Below are positions 11,882-45,515 of a DNA stretch of 64,000 nucleotides, in pieces. Source of the DNA: Hermodice carunculata (lineage: Eukaryota > Annelida > Polychaeta > Eunicida > Amphinomidae); assembly GCA_964020975.1 (NCBI GenBank), contig CAXHWN010002763.1, positions 596,010-660,009 on the forward strand, written 5' to 3'. The translations under genes and the position numbers were made by a program. The notes under the pieces are model-generated. The model did not search any database. It had not been told where the DNA came from and saw nothing but the letters and a program-made list of their open reading frames with translations. Position 1 is the first letter of the stretch. Each line of letters opens with the position of its first letter.

Positions 11882-13464
11882 AGAGTTACCGCAGTGCAAG
11901 TCACAGTTTACAGCCCTCGAAACTCATCATTGATATTATTATTATTTTGCGTTGGACTGTATGACACTGTTCGAGTCTGGCGCATACCAGGAGTGCTGGA
12001 CAATGCGCATGCACGTGGTGTCATTGAACACTCATTTTGTTTTCAGAGTGGGCTTCCACACCACACATGGTTTAAATGCAAAGGTGGCAGTCAATGGACC
12101 GTGTTAACATGGACTCTTGATTGCAGACAAAAAGTATTTGCGTAAAAATGTCCAGCTCCTGTGGACGTTTCTCGAAAACTAGCTATCTGATTATGATTTT
12201 TTTTTTAAATATGATCTACTCTATCAATTCTTAAGTGCAAACAACGTGTCAGAGATGAACTATTTTACTTTTGTAAATGTTTGTCAAAAATGACTCGAAG
12301 TTGTTCTTGTCTATTTTCCAGATATAAGTATACCGTTCCAAAAATAAATACCCGAGACAAAGAACATGGGGACCACAAGCAAATACACTCAGACTAAAAA
12401 TATATCGTAGCTTTGAGGTTTTGGTCACATTTCAGTGGGTACCACCTTTATTTTACAAGGGTAGCCTGGTTAGGAAGAGCTAATCTTCCCCGGGGCCTTT
12501 GGTGCAAAAATGTAGTGTTGTATCAGTCAAAACATGAACTTTTTTGTGGAAAGCATTCACATTGGTTCAAAAACTGATTTTACATTTGTGAGTCAAATAT
12601 GTTTCAACTAAAGAGTGACCCATAGATACATTATTAAAGAAAACCCGTTTGTTCGAAGATGACCAACTGATGTCACGGCATATATACAAACTGCAGACAC
12701 TCTTGTTAGTCCAATAATTTAAGGCTTTGAAAACGTGCCTAAATATACGATGATGAGAGGTATGCTCCTCGTATAGCTCCATGCGAAAATAACTATAATA
12801 TACATGTACATTATAATGTAGCTGTGTTTATCATGAGAAGCATTCATCTTTCATGAAGAGAAAAATATTGTTTATTTGAGGAATACGACGATGCTGTCAA
12901 TGCTAACATTGCAACAGTTTTCAAATTTGAGAACACAAACCTAAGTCGCAGCACGGATCTTCCCGAAAAGCGTCACTTGGTACACTAGCCCGAAACTAGA
13001 TATGTTTTATTTAAAGAGATGCATGTCTGTCCCGTGACTGCCTATCTCAAGAGTGAAACCTGACTCTGTGATGCCACGCTGGGGCATCAAAAGTGCCAGT
13101 TTCTAGAAGGAGGCTGCAATCGTTTGAGGTGTGTGTACAAGATAACTTTTTGTTGCAGCTTTTCACGTTTGCGGTGCAATGTTCAAACTTATTGCAATGG
13201 GTATAGGCGCATAGCAACAGATTCCGGAAGTGGTGCGACCTTCCCCAGCGGACGGCACAGTTCTAAACAATAAATGTTCAAATTTCTTGAAGAATAACTG
13301 CCACATAGATGAGCTTTGCTTCGTGTCTGTGTTTAGGCATAGTGGTTATATATTTTGCTATCTATAATGCTCACCGAAGTTTTAAAATGTATCTTAAATT
13401 TTGCACAAGCTCATGGACCGTTGCGAGACCGCAAAAAACAAAAACAAAAAAAGTACAAAATATA
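11882..13464. other. GT92 3' flank and intergenic DNA
   Basis: No further coding exon, RNA gene or repeat family recognised. The first part may be 3' UTR of the glycosyltransferase gene. Confidence 0.4.
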
Positions 13465-13550
13465 AGAGAAGAGAAGAGAAGAGAAGAGAAGAGAAGAGAA
13501 GAGAAGAGAAGAGAAGAGAAGAGACGAGAAGAGAAGAGAAGAGAAGAGAA
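13465..13550. repeat. (GAGAA)n pentanucleotide microsatellite
   Basis: About 17 GAGAA units with a single ACGAG variant, giving an Arg/Glu/Lys frame on one strand and a Ser/Leu/Phe frame on the other. Confidence 0.9.
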
Positions 13551-13974
13551 ATTAAATGAAATATCCCAAACATATCTATTAAACACCAACAAAATTATTT
13601 CAACAAGCATATATATTCTTTTGTTCTATGTGTGAATCAGGACCTTTAATAGTTTCTCAGATATACAGTAACTACCGAAAACTCACTGTACGGTTAATTG
13701 TAAATATGCTATTTGCGCCAGTCATGCAATAACTGTATTGTTTGTTGCAAAGGTGAGCACATGCACATGGATCGATGAATGGCGTTCAACCACGCCTTTC
13801 AAAATAAGTTTAGTAACATGACTGTGAATGGAATTTTTAAGTAATAATTGGTTAACTATGGTCCATACTTGCATTGCATGTTGTCATGTTTATACTAGAC
13901 TGACCATTTATACACATAGCACTGACAAATGTCCGGCATAGTCAAACGACAGAATGATGGATTTTTTGTGAACC

Positions 13975-14415
13975 TTGAACTTCAACTGCAACTGCAACTG
14001 CAACTGCAACTGCAACTGCAACTGCAACTGCAACTGCAACTGCAACTTCAACTTCAACTTCAACTTCAACTTCAACTTCAACTTCAACTTCAACTTCAAC
14101 TTCAACTTCAACTTCAACTTCAACTTCAACTTCAACTTCAACTTCAACTTCAACTTCAACTTCAACTTCAACTTCAACTTCAACTTCAACTTCAACTTCA
14201 ACTTCAACTTCAACTTCAACTTCAACTTCAACTTCAACTTCAACTTCAACTTCAACTTCAACTTCAACTTCAACTTCAACTTCAACTTCAACTTCAACTT
14301 CAACTTCAACTTCAACTTCAACTTCAACTTCAACTTCATATCAACTTCAACTTCAACTTCAACTTCAACCTGAACCTGAACCTGAACCTGAACCTGAACT
14401 TGAACGTGGACTTGA
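13975..14415. repeat. Block-structured hexanucleotide array
   Basis: About 70 hexamers arranged in sequential blocks: AACTGC (about 13987-14046), AACTTC (about 14043-14370, with one ATATC-type interruption near 14338) and AACCTG (about 14368-14398). All three plus frames are open (Leu-Gln, Asn-Phe, Thr-Ser), as are two minus frames, so the long frames here result from a 6-base period free of stops. No promoter, splice site or non-repeat domain supports a gene. Confidence 0.9.
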
Positions 14416-16125
14416 AAAACTCAATTTGCTGTATCAAATATACACATTGGTACTTTGCAAATTTCACAAATAAACAAGCACGAATGACAAAATACATGAC
14501 CCTTCATCCATAGCAAATTAAACAGAAGAGAATGGAATGTTTGGGGGGGGGGGGAGGAATGCTCAATTCATTATGATCAGTACTTCTTGCCTGGGTGTTT
14601 ATAATATACAAGTGAATGATAACATGACGTGAATCCAAACCAAAGTCTGCAGTGGAACAACAGACCATACAGTGAGAGTTCCAGGAGGGTCCATCTGCAA
14701 AATAGATCATGGTTCAGCAACTTTGCGACAGCTGAAAGTACATTGGTGCTGTTATGAACAGTGTGTCATGTTAATAGGAAAAAATTTGGCGCTTTCGTTT
14801 CGCAGATATTGATGTCAATAGGATATAGTAATTGCATTCATCCAGCCACCACCCATGAATATTCGCCCAGTTCCTCAGTTTATAGTCTGTCCACAAGAGA
14901 CCAGTCAAACGTTCAAACAGGCATCTCCAACAAGAGAGGCCCATCAAAGGTTCCGCTTGACAAAAATTGATATATCATTTAGTCAGTTTTTTTTTAAAGA
15001 AAAAATATGTAAAATGAAGAGTACCTTTACACATACTGTCTGTTTACACTTGCTATCATTTTGGCAATTGAATATAAAATGAAGTTATTATCTTAGCGTG
15101 GCCTAGAAACAAACTTTACCAATCGAACCCACCTTCGTCTTTGGGATTGTACCCCGTGACAGAGAACAAATTAACCCCAAAGGTGCCACAAATATTTTAC
15201 AAATACATAGTAAGTACATGTGGTGTCAAGCGGAGAAAAAAAATCAACACTGTGTGTATTAATTGATATTAAGGATAGGTCTGGAAGGTGAAATCGTATT
15301 TTACAGATATGTAAAACATCTCAGTAAATGGCACTGCGTCGTTGTTTTACGTAAGAAAGATCCTTGTTTTAGCTTAATTCAAAATAATAATAATCAAGCA
15401 AATGAAAACAAATGAAAAAAATGAAATAGCTTTGCTCTTACTGAAAGAAATAAAAAGACAGGACACAGCTCAATCAGATTGCCGACAGGACCAGCTGAAC
15501 GTGTGAGGCTCGACCGGCTACCAATAAGTTTCAGAGGCAACTGAAGCTGCCGATTGAAATATCCACTCGGAAGGCCATGTGAACGAGCATTTTAATACTG
15601 ACACTCTAAACACCACAGCTCGTCTCTGTTGATGCCTGTCCCAGCGGAAAAAAATGTTAACACTTTAATTTTCTGTGGACATCAATATGAAGGAACATCC
15701 ATTCAATCACAAATATGACACAATGGCATAAGATAGTTATTGACTGTAACGGTTATGGAGCGTAGAGAGATAGCATTGCGGTATTTTTGTGTTTAGAAAT
15801 ACACAGAAGAGGTGGCATTGTTGCTCTTATTTGTATAGTTATTGAAATTTTTTCAAATTAATCCTACTGTGTGTGTGTGTGTGTGCGGGGGGGGGGGTCA
15901 GTGTGCTGAACAAAAGGGCTTTGTATGAACTATCAGCCAGACTTTAAAAGCATTCTTATCTCTTCTAGATATACATGTTAAAAGGGGATCATAAGCCTCC
16001 TGGTAGGGTATGTTTAGTTGTTCAAAATGAGGAAGCAGAAGAATTTTCTTTGTTTCATTTTTTTTGATCTAAGCCAAATGATGGGTTAAACACAATGTTT
16101 GAAAAGGCCTGAGAGGTGACAACCA
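14416..16125. other. Intergenic DNA, nothing recognised
   Basis: AT-rich sequence with short G runs near 14540 and 15887 and a brief GT run near 15868. No credible gene or repeat family was recognised. Confidence 0.4.
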
Positions 16126-16258
<133 letters not shown>

Positions 16259-18206
16259 GACAAGTCTTTTAATGTTCAGTTGCAGTGGAAAGTCAGTATT
16301 CCATGCCAGTTGAGGATTAAGGGAAACGTAGATTGTGTTGGTCGATGCACCTGTTTATAATATTTTCAACTATTGTGGTCGGTCAGCTCAATGGGCAGCC
16401 CAGCTATCACGTTCTTCCTTACTTGCCATGCTTTTGCTGAAAATTGTTTACGCCAATTAAAAATAAAAGAATTGCCGATGTCTCTGCCATACACGTGTTG
16501 TCGGTCACCATACAGAAACATAGTTAACCTGTTAAAGACGATGCCATAGATAATTTGATTTGTTTCCCAATTTGCGATGTCCGTTTCGTCATTATAGTAT
16601 CAAATAGGCTGTAGTCGCTCTTATCATCAAATCTGAGTGTCACTGCTGAACATTATAGATGCTGACGCCCACAATGATAGTAACCCAGTGATCCCCTTCA
16701 AACAACAAAGATGGGTGACGGACATCTTCCCTTTGTAGTGGCTGATATACTAGTTGATGACACAAACCGGACCAGCAAACGTGAATTGAAATGGAAGTAC
16801 TTGTAAATATACAAACTTTCCGGTTCATAAAAAAATCAAACTGAGAAGTTGGAGTTTGAGGGAGTGTAAAAAAAGTTAAACCTTTATAATTGACCATAAA
16901 TAATTGCCTTGGAGTAATAAGTGGGTATCATAAATAGCCTGGGGCAAAATATAATGGTTGTTCCACAACATGATGGTGATGATAATAATAAGAATTATAA
17001 TATTGTAATTGTCAATATATTATTTTACCTGGATAACCATATAGCTACATGAAACAACATGTCTAGATATTTTCCCGATACAAAATGACACACATTGTAC
17101 ATATGGAAGACGCGTATTACAGATACAGATCCAAGATAAAAATTAACTCTGAAATATTTCTGTTGTCTCTTTTTACCTTCAGAAGTGTTTCTTAGTTATT
17201 CGATACGGTGTAACTTTCATAATCATATAATATTCGAAATAATTAGCATCTATAAGGATCATATGAAGGAACTGCGCTGCGCACAAGATCCGTCTACCGC
17301 CCCCAGTACTAATAGTAGTAGTAGTTGTTGTAATTGTAGTACTCTTAGTAATAACAACAATAACCTTGTCCTCAAAACTGGCTATCTTTCTGGGAAGTAA
17401 TATAAATCTCAGAGATCGTTCTACATTAATATACAGTGAACATGTCAAACGATAAAAGATACGAAAAGAAGTACGGGAATGATCACGTCGCAATTCTTAT
17501 CTTGTGAAAGCGCCGGTTTGAGAGAGGAAAAGAATGGAAAACGCCGCACGTTTGATCAAACGTAACTTTGTAAATTCGGACCATTCCATCAGACGACAGA
17601 TCACGCGTTGCAACACGAGATATCCCCGCGCATGCCCAACTGTGACTTATTCGCTGCTGAACCCCATTTTATTTCTGCCCAGATCAACAGTTTTCCTTAG
17701 CGCTAAGGAAGCTATTGACTTAATCTAATGTTAATCAGTAAAGGTTTAGTTTCAGAGCTTGCTGTCAATAGGTAAGTACTCCAAAAAACCACACATTGCA
17801 GGATGTCACCTTAACACAAATATACATTTCCCCCTTTTTGATTTCAAAGAAATGACAAGTATCTTTTCAACATCAGTATTTTTTACAAGTGTATTCATTT
17901 ACTTAAAAGTTTCCTTAACATTACACATGTATACAATGCGCTCGTCCGGATGTCCTACAATTAAACATGCAGTGCCTTGATGGTCCATTACTTTACATCA
18001 CCAATTTTCCTGAAGACGTATGGACACATTTACATGCATAGAAATTATGTGAAAAGCAATGGTTTTAATTCATGCCCAGGGGCCAAAAGGACAAAGACTT
18101 ACAAAATGACAAAAAGAGCCAGGGACGCATATTTCCCCGAACTGGTAAACGGCGGTCAATAAAATATTTTCAACGCAAACGCCATTTTTACAACATATTT
18201 GGCGAC
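16259..18206. other. Region upstream of the alkaline phosphatase gene
   Basis: No coding exon or repeat family recognised apart from short AGT-rich runs near 17310. The promoter of the downstream gene should lie here, but I see no convincing TATA box or initiator. Confidence 0.35.
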
Positions 18207-39600
<21,394 letters not shown>

Positions 39601-39836
39601 TGTTTTGACTCGCGAAATCTGCGAATAAGCCTTTTGACAAGGTAAAGGCATCCTTCAGAGCGGTACGCTTTAAATCTTTCGGTACAACAGCCATGTCCCA
39701 AAAGTCGATGTTTTTCACTTTTTCTGTCTTTTTTAAACCTCATAATATACCAAGCTGTAGCACCATGTTATACTGTAACTGAAGCTTTAATATACATGTA
39801 CCTATCCACTTTTGTACTATCTACCTAAATCCAATG

Positions 39837-39844
39837 CATGTATG

Positions 39845-39878
<34 letters not shown>

Positions 39879-39900
39879 TGTATCTGTGTGTATGTATGTG
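39837..39900. repeat. (TATG)n microsatellite
   Basis: About 14 TATG units, with variants at the right end, directly 5' of a SINE. Confidence 0.85.
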
Positions 39901-39902
39901 CA

Positions 39903-40140
39903 AGTATGGCTGCACGGTTGACTGAGCGGTGAGACGCTCGCCTTTCACCTCTGCGACCCGGGTTCGTTTCTCGTACTGGGCAGCATGTGGAAAAAGTTCC
40001 TACTACTTTAACCGCTGTAAAAATTTTGGGTCTTCGGTTTCCTCCACTAGGCAAGGTAGGAAGTATACGCCAACATCTGTGCCATGGAGAGTGACTCGAT
40101 AAGTCAATGCTTGACTTCTGTCACAATCCATGTAAAACAA
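39903..40140 (+). mobile_element. tRNA-derived SINE
   Basis: A box TGGCTGCACGGTTGACTGAG (near 39907) and B box GGGTTCGTTTCTCG (39960-39973) lie about 50 bases apart, as in tRNA promoters. The region between reads like an anticodon arm, but the sequence does not fold into a functional tRNA. A tRNA-unrelated body with GGTTTCCTCCACT follows, a motif seen in several invertebrate SINE bodies. The 3' end is approximate. Confidence 0.7.
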
Positions 40141-40191
40141 ATGTGTCTATACTAATATTATATATTTGTATATATGTATATTTGTATGTAT

Positions 40192-40547
40192 TAGTACATT
40201 GACTTGGGGGAAAAAGTCGGGTCCCGGGACCCGACTTGTGTATGTACCTGCGGCGAAAACCCTTACTGAAATCATACACAGAAACATATTTTGACTTGCT
40301 TTTATTCAGGTACAGTATAATAATTCCAGAATTCCACAAGTTCCTGAGAGGAAAAAGAAAAAAAGAGAAAGAAAAAAAAATAAATAAAATAAGAACATTA
40401 CAGTGAAAAAGGCAGCATTACACATAGCTCTATAATTTGTTTATTTACATCGTAAGTAGTCGGGTATTTAAAAAAGTTGGATTCGCGATCCGATTTTTGG
40501 CGTTTTGGTGGGGGGGAGGGGTACCCGGGTCCCGAGTCAATGCACTA
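40192..40547. mobile_element. Foldback MITE with two internal shell-type palindromes
   Basis: Ends TAGTACATTGACTTGGG and (inverted) TAGTGCATTGACTCGGG define a 356-bp element. Near the left end is a perfect 24-bp palindrome (AAGTCGGGTCCC plus its complement, 40214-40237). Near the right end is a related palindrome, AAGTTGGATTCGCGATCCGA, with the same outer letters but a different centre. The middle is A-rich and non-coding. Confidence 0.6.
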
Positions 40548-40597
40548 CTATGTATGCACAATTATTATACACACTTATACATGCATATATAAAATTA

Positions 40598-40651
40598 TAC
40601 ATACATACATACATACATACATACATACATACATACATACATACATACATA
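40598..40651. repeat. (CATA)n microsatellite
   Basis: About 13 perfect CATA units. Confidence 0.9.
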
Positions 40652-40780
40652 ACACCAAGCACTTCTTTTCCTTGTATGTTTGTATGTTACTTTTTTGTGT
40701 GAAGGTTGTTGTATACGTATAATTTGCCGTTGTTTGTATCTTTGTATTTATTGCTATGTACTCGGTTTTTTTTTCGGCAG

Positions 40781-40845
40781 AATGCCTCAATTGTCTGAGG
40801 TATGGCGAAATAAAGTTCATTCATTCATACATACATACATACTCC
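40781..40845 (+). mobile_element. Retroelement 3' tail (hairpin plus short repeat)
   Basis: CCTCAATTGTCTGAGG (40785-40800) forms a stem-loop, followed by GAAATAAAGTTCATTCATTC and CATA units. A hairpin followed by short tandem repeats is the usual 3' end of CR1/L2-like LINEs and the SINEs that borrow their tails. Only the end is recognisable. Confidence 0.4.
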
Positions 40846-41017
40846 GGGCAGATCAAGAATACACCGACTGTACGTTTCGTTTCGCATAATACTTTAATAG
40901 TGTCTAATTTCGTATTGGCGATAATGACGAGTTCAACGGATGAATACTAATAGTTCTGCTTTTCGGTCGATATTATCGGTCAGGTGACATAATGTATCAA
41001 AGGTGAGCTCAAATTAG

Positions 41018-41058
<41 letters not shown>
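41018..41058 (+). repeat. 41-base poly(A) tract
   Basis: An uninterrupted run of A. It may be a retroposon tail, but nothing recognisable lies immediately 5'. Confidence 0.85.
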
Positions 41059-41061
<3 letters not shown>

Positions 41062-41129
41062 TAACTTATTTCTCGAAAGGATGTTCTCATTATGGGTACG
41101 AAGGACACTGTGACCTCCAGAGGAATGAA

Positions 41130-41230
41130 TGTGCGGGAAAGTTCCTTATGTATGTTGTCGCAACGCAACGCCCTGGTCTTGAGTGCGCAACCTTTGGCAC
41201 CTGTCGCCTAGCCGAAAGTACAAAATGCAT
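41130..41230 (-). mobile_element. Relic related to the 33776 SINE satellite
   Basis: The segment with GCCCTGGTCTTGAGTGCGC, then GGCACC and CGCCTAGCCGAAAG, aligns with the B-box/A-box part of the 276-bp satellite unit on the same (minus) strand. It is a single dispersed copy, showing the satellite unit is also interspersed. Confidence 0.5.
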
Positions 41231-41382
41231 TACAATTTGGCCACATTTTGGTAATGGTGACTGTAAAGATTCTTTCATTGCCCTTGACCACCGGTCAATC
41301 AATATTTATTTATTTCTTTGTTTATTAATTTACTTATTTATTTATTCATTTAGATTTTATTGACTTAATTTCTATTTATTTG

Positions 41383-41390
41383 TTTCTTTC

Positions 41391-41425
<35 letters not shown>

Positions 41426-41448
41426 ATTTATTTATTTAGGTAGGTAGG

Positions 41449-41488
<40 letters not shown>

Positions 41489-41584
41489 CAGTTAGGTAGG
41501 TGGTTCTTTGGGTTAGTATGTTAGTTGGTAAGTTAGTAAGTTAGTTAGTTAGCTGTTAATTAGTTAGTTAGTTGTTAGTTAGTT

Positions 41585-41634
<50 letters not shown>

Positions 41635-41690
41635 ATGTTAGTTGGTAAGTTAGTAAGTTAGTTAGTTAGCTGTTAATTAGTTAGTTAGTT

Positions 41691-41748
<58 letters not shown>

Positions 41749-41751
41749 AAC
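41383..41751. repeat. (TTTC)n-(TTAG)n with a repeated variant cassette
   Basis: A short TTTC run is followed by about 320 bases of TTAG repeat. Within it, a variant cassette of at least 60 bases (GTATGTTAGTTGGTAAGTTA...) occurs twice, identically, 117-118 bases apart (from about 41515 and 41633), so a whole segment of the array was duplicated. Confidence 0.8.
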
Positions 41752-43204
41752 ATACATATTATGTTATTAATTTTGTCTCGGGGGTGGAGGGTGATCAGCA
41801 GGCCTCTGGAACGCCTGTTATACACGCATCTCTGCTTTGGGTGCCCACAACACTTTTGAATGCTAATTGCAAAAATCCTTCAACTCATTTCCTCCCTGTC
41901 TCCCTGCCAGGTCCTTAGAAACATCGACTGAACGATGAGAAAGAACGTCGTTTTTGCAGCATGTATCATGATGGTCACTCTCAGGTTGTCACCCAGCAAA
42001 TTCAAACTGCGTGTCAATTTTATAACGGTAGACAATAATAGACACGATCTCTTATATTGACTACGCTGTTGCATGAGTAAAAAAACGAAATTAAAAACGA
42101 AATCAATGCATGCCCAATAACAGCTGAAAATTCATATTCTGACCCTTGAAAATACTTACACGGACGCATTATGAAACCCTGAATATAATGTGTGATAGGG
42201 GCATTTACATTGTATATTTGTCTGTTCTTAAAAATCTCACTTGTCTTTAAGTTTATGTTTTGAAAAACAAGTGAGAGTGCGAGTGGACTGAAATAAAAAG
42301 AGTATCGAGATATCAAGCTACATGTATTTAGCACTATGATAAATTGAAAATGATCCAATTGATTCGCAGATTAGTACTGAATGATGCTGATGTTTTAAGC
42401 ACCCCTCCATTATAATGTCTGACAAGTAGTTTACACTGTATACGCGAAAGCCACTAAGAGCCATTTGTACAGAAAGTGGTCATTTACGGGAAAAACACAT
42501 TTGGAAATTTGAATTGAACCATTTTTCATTTCTGCAAGTTCACAGTACTACTTCTACTCCAAAATGCCAGTCGAATCAACAATGCTGAATATTTACTTTC
42601 GGTGGACAATTGCAAAAGCAAACTACCCTGTTAATTGTTGCCCTTTTTCTTTAGTCCTATAAAAACTGTCCTTACCGTTACCATGGCAAACATAGATCAA
42701 AGGTAGGGTTGACTACAGCGCAAATTTCTATCACGGTAAATACTCTTCCACTATATGGAAGCCACGGCATTAGTAATATTTGTTAAAAATTTTAATAGAT
42801 TTTGTCCATTTATTTGCCGTAACAGAAAAGAAATTGATTTGCCCCGGAGATCTGCTATGTCTAATATCATTAGCTACTCTGAAAACAGTGGGAAGTGTAC
42901 TCGTGTGTGGTTCTCATAATTATGCGCTTCTAGCATTCTGATTCCTGACACTTCGGGGAAAAAGTATGTATTTTATCTGAGAACGCCAGCAACATAACTA
43001 TATTTCTACCAAAAAGCAAGGCCATGGGTAACATAAAAATGTATTATCGTTTTAGAGTCACCTTATATCTTAGAAAAAAAAATACATTACCCATTTTAAT
43101 TAATATCAACCCAACAACAAGATAAGGGAGATTTGCTCCAAAACAAATCTTTCTGTGTGTCTTCAAAAATTGTAAATATGACCAGATGAACATTTCAAAG
43201 TCCA
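41752..43204. other. Intergenic DNA, nothing recognised
   Basis: No convincing coding frame, RNA gene or repeat family. Confidence 0.4.
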
Positions 43205-44045
43205 AATGACCTTGTAAATTACAAAAATCTTCAATGTTGCAATACCCACAATTTGAGCCCGACATGACTGAAAGTGGATAAAATTGATCAAGTTATGGCT
43301 AAGTGAACAATTCAAAAGCCCTATTGTCCTTGACCTTTGAATTTTTGAGGTCCCATGTATATTACAAAAATATGCAGTGTTACAACACCTGTGATTTGAG
43401 TCGAACATGATTAAAATAGGATGAAGACTGTCCAATTGATAGCTATATAAAACTTTGAAAGGTCCAAATGACCTTGACCTTTGACCTTCAGAGGTTACAT
43501 GTAAATTACAAAGATATGCAGTGTTGCAATAACTACAATTTGGGTTGAACATGGATAAATTGGAGGAAAATTGACAGAATTATAGCTGCATGAAAATTTC
43601 AAATGTCAAAATGACCTTGACGTTTGACCTTTAGAGGTCACATGTATATTACAAAAATGTGCGGTATCAAAATATCTACAATGTGAGCCCAGGATGGTCC
43701 AAACCGAATTAAAATTGACCAAGTTATGGATAGAAGATAAATCAGAAGGTCCAAATGACCTTGACCTTTTACCTTTAGAGGTTACATATAAATCACAAAA
43801 ATGTGCAGTGTTACAAAAAACCTATGACTTGAAGTTGGATTGGCTTCCTGTACCTGTAATGGTTTTCGAGAGATTCAAGTTTCAAATTTTCAAATGACCC
43901 TATTTTGCATAATTTTCAAAACTCGTTTAACTTGTTTACAAAATCTCAAGACTTCATGTACGGAAGTATAATCATACCAAGTTTGGAGTTTCTTTGTATG
44001 GCAGTATTCAGATGAAATGTCGGACAACTTTGTTGGTAAAGAAAA
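43205..44045 (-). repeat. 144-bp satellite plus dispersed head module
   Basis: Units marked by TGACCTTGACCTTTGACC lie at 43325, 43469, 43612 and 43755 (spacing 143-144), with a partial unit at 43208. Right of the array, 43890-44040 in reverse complement carries the same head as 21863-21990 (TCCGACA...GAAACTCCAAACTTGGTATGATT). Strand is given so that the head precedes the array. Confidence 0.7.
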
Positions 44046-44190
44046 GAAGAAAGGAAGGAAGGAAGAACAAAGAAGAAAGAAAAAAGGAAGAAAGAAAGAA
44101 AGAATGCCTAGAAAAAACATGTCTGAGTTTTCACACAGACATCATGAATGCATAGCTAATTAAAGGAAAAAGGCAGAGATTTAAGAATTA

Positions 44191-44191
44191 C

Positions 44192-44288
<97 letters not shown>

Positions 44289-44348
44289 CAATACAACAAC
44301 AACATCAATAACAATAACAATAACAATAACAATAACAATAACAATAAC

Positions 44349-44435
<87 letters not shown>

Positions 44436-44452
44436 CATCATCATCATCATCT
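44191..44452. repeat. (AAT)n with an internal (AACAAT)n block
   Basis: Two AAT blocks flank a hexanucleotide AACAAT block (about 44283-44351); a few CATs end the tract. It is preceded at 44041-44105 by an AAGG/AAAG run. Confidence 0.9.
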
Positions 44453-45300
44453 TCCAATGCCAATGTGAAGAATTAATTTTCAGTCCTGAATTGAGTCAGG
44501 CAGTCGCCAATAAAAAACAACTATTCATGGTATGGTTGTCCTAGATTTGAAAAAAAAAAGAAAAAAAAAATCAGTGGCATATTTTATTCTTCTTATGTAA
44601 GTTAGTGTGTGAGTGAATGAGCAGAAAGCTATGTTAATGCCTGGTACCCCTTTATAATCGGTAAAGATATCCCATTTGAATTTATAGAATATACGTAGGT
44701 GAAAGAATGGCAGATACATAAACACATAATGTATAACATGTTCTTGCTTACTGAATGTTCAGGATTCAAATTCAGCACGAAAGGCTCCCAGCATGTTAAA
44801 AATGTGCGATTTCGATTTCATTATGACATTCACGCAACAAAACACACAAGGGCAAGACCACAACAAGGGCCTTATGAAAAATGAGTAATGACTATTACGA
44901 ATTAGATTGCAGGGGCTTTTAAATTCTCTGCACTGGGTATATAAAGGAAATAGCTCGCAGAGACTCTTTTTTACTCTATGCTGAGGGTTTTGATTTCACT
45001 GCAGAAAGTTTCCACACAACATTCGCTGGCAAGAAGTTTTAAATTCTGTCGAGGGTGTTAAATTTTGTGCAGGGAGGTTTTATATTTGTTTCTCTCCACA
45101 GGCAGAGAATCCCCATGTAAAACATTTATATGAAACTCTATACAAAGATTTTTTTTTAAACTATGCAGAGTAATTCTCTGTGCAGATTTAGAAAACTTTC
45201 CACACAGATTAAACATCTCTTCGAAGAGAACTTATCAATATTTGCAGGTTTGGTTTGTCATAATTTTAGGCCAATTGGCTGAACGTTTCATTCCATTCTC
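44453..45300. other. Intergenic DNA with irregular CTCTGC/GCAGAG words
   Basis: Between 44910 and 45230 the words CTCTGCA and GCAGAGA recur irregularly on both strands. No gene or named repeat was recognised. Confidence 0.3.
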
Positions 45301-45304
45301 AACT

Positions 45305-45440
45305 GTAGGACGAGGTGAGTGATGGTACCGATAGGACAACTGGTGGAAAAGTTGTAATTTTGGGAGAAACGAACCCATAGATGTTGACCATCAATGAGAG
45401 TGTCCACCAGGAATGCTGACCATCGAGGCCGATAACAGAT
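45305..45440 (-). repeat. Dispersed repeat, inverted partner of 47505-47640
   Basis: In reverse complement it reads GGCCTCGATGGTCAGCATTC and continues collinearly with GGCCTCTATGGCCAATGTTC at 47520 for about 130 bases, with roughly 70 percent identity by eye. Confidence 0.55.
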
Positions 45441-45515
45441 AAATTCGATATCTGACATTTTATTAACACTTTTGTGCGCAATTCTATGTTTGATATTTTA
45501 TTAACCCTTTTATGC
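45441..45515. repeat. Short tandem duplication (about 45 bp)
   Basis: GACATTTTATTAACACTTTT and GATATTTTATTAACCCTTTT lie about 45 bases apart and share flanking words. Confidence 0.45.

Noticed and set aside
14535-14555. G run considered as a G-quadruplex element
   Set aside because: A single homopolymer run rather than four spaced G tracts; similar runs occur at 15887, 32051 and 48178 without other structure.
18072-18206. Longer N-terminus for the alkaline phosphatase using the ATG at 18072
   Set aside because: It would add 45 mostly charged residues before the signal peptide, which would hide the hydrophobic core expected at the N-terminus.
39903-39980. tRNA gene
   Set aside because: A and B boxes are present but the cloverleaf arms do not pair properly and a SINE body follows, so it is a tRNA-derived SINE.
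41431-41751. Interstitial telomere repeat
   Set aside because: The unit is TTAG, not TTAGGG or TTAGG, and it lies among other expanding tetranucleotides.
44181-44450. Poly-Ile, poly-Leu and poly-Tyr frames
   Set aside because: AAT microsatellite.
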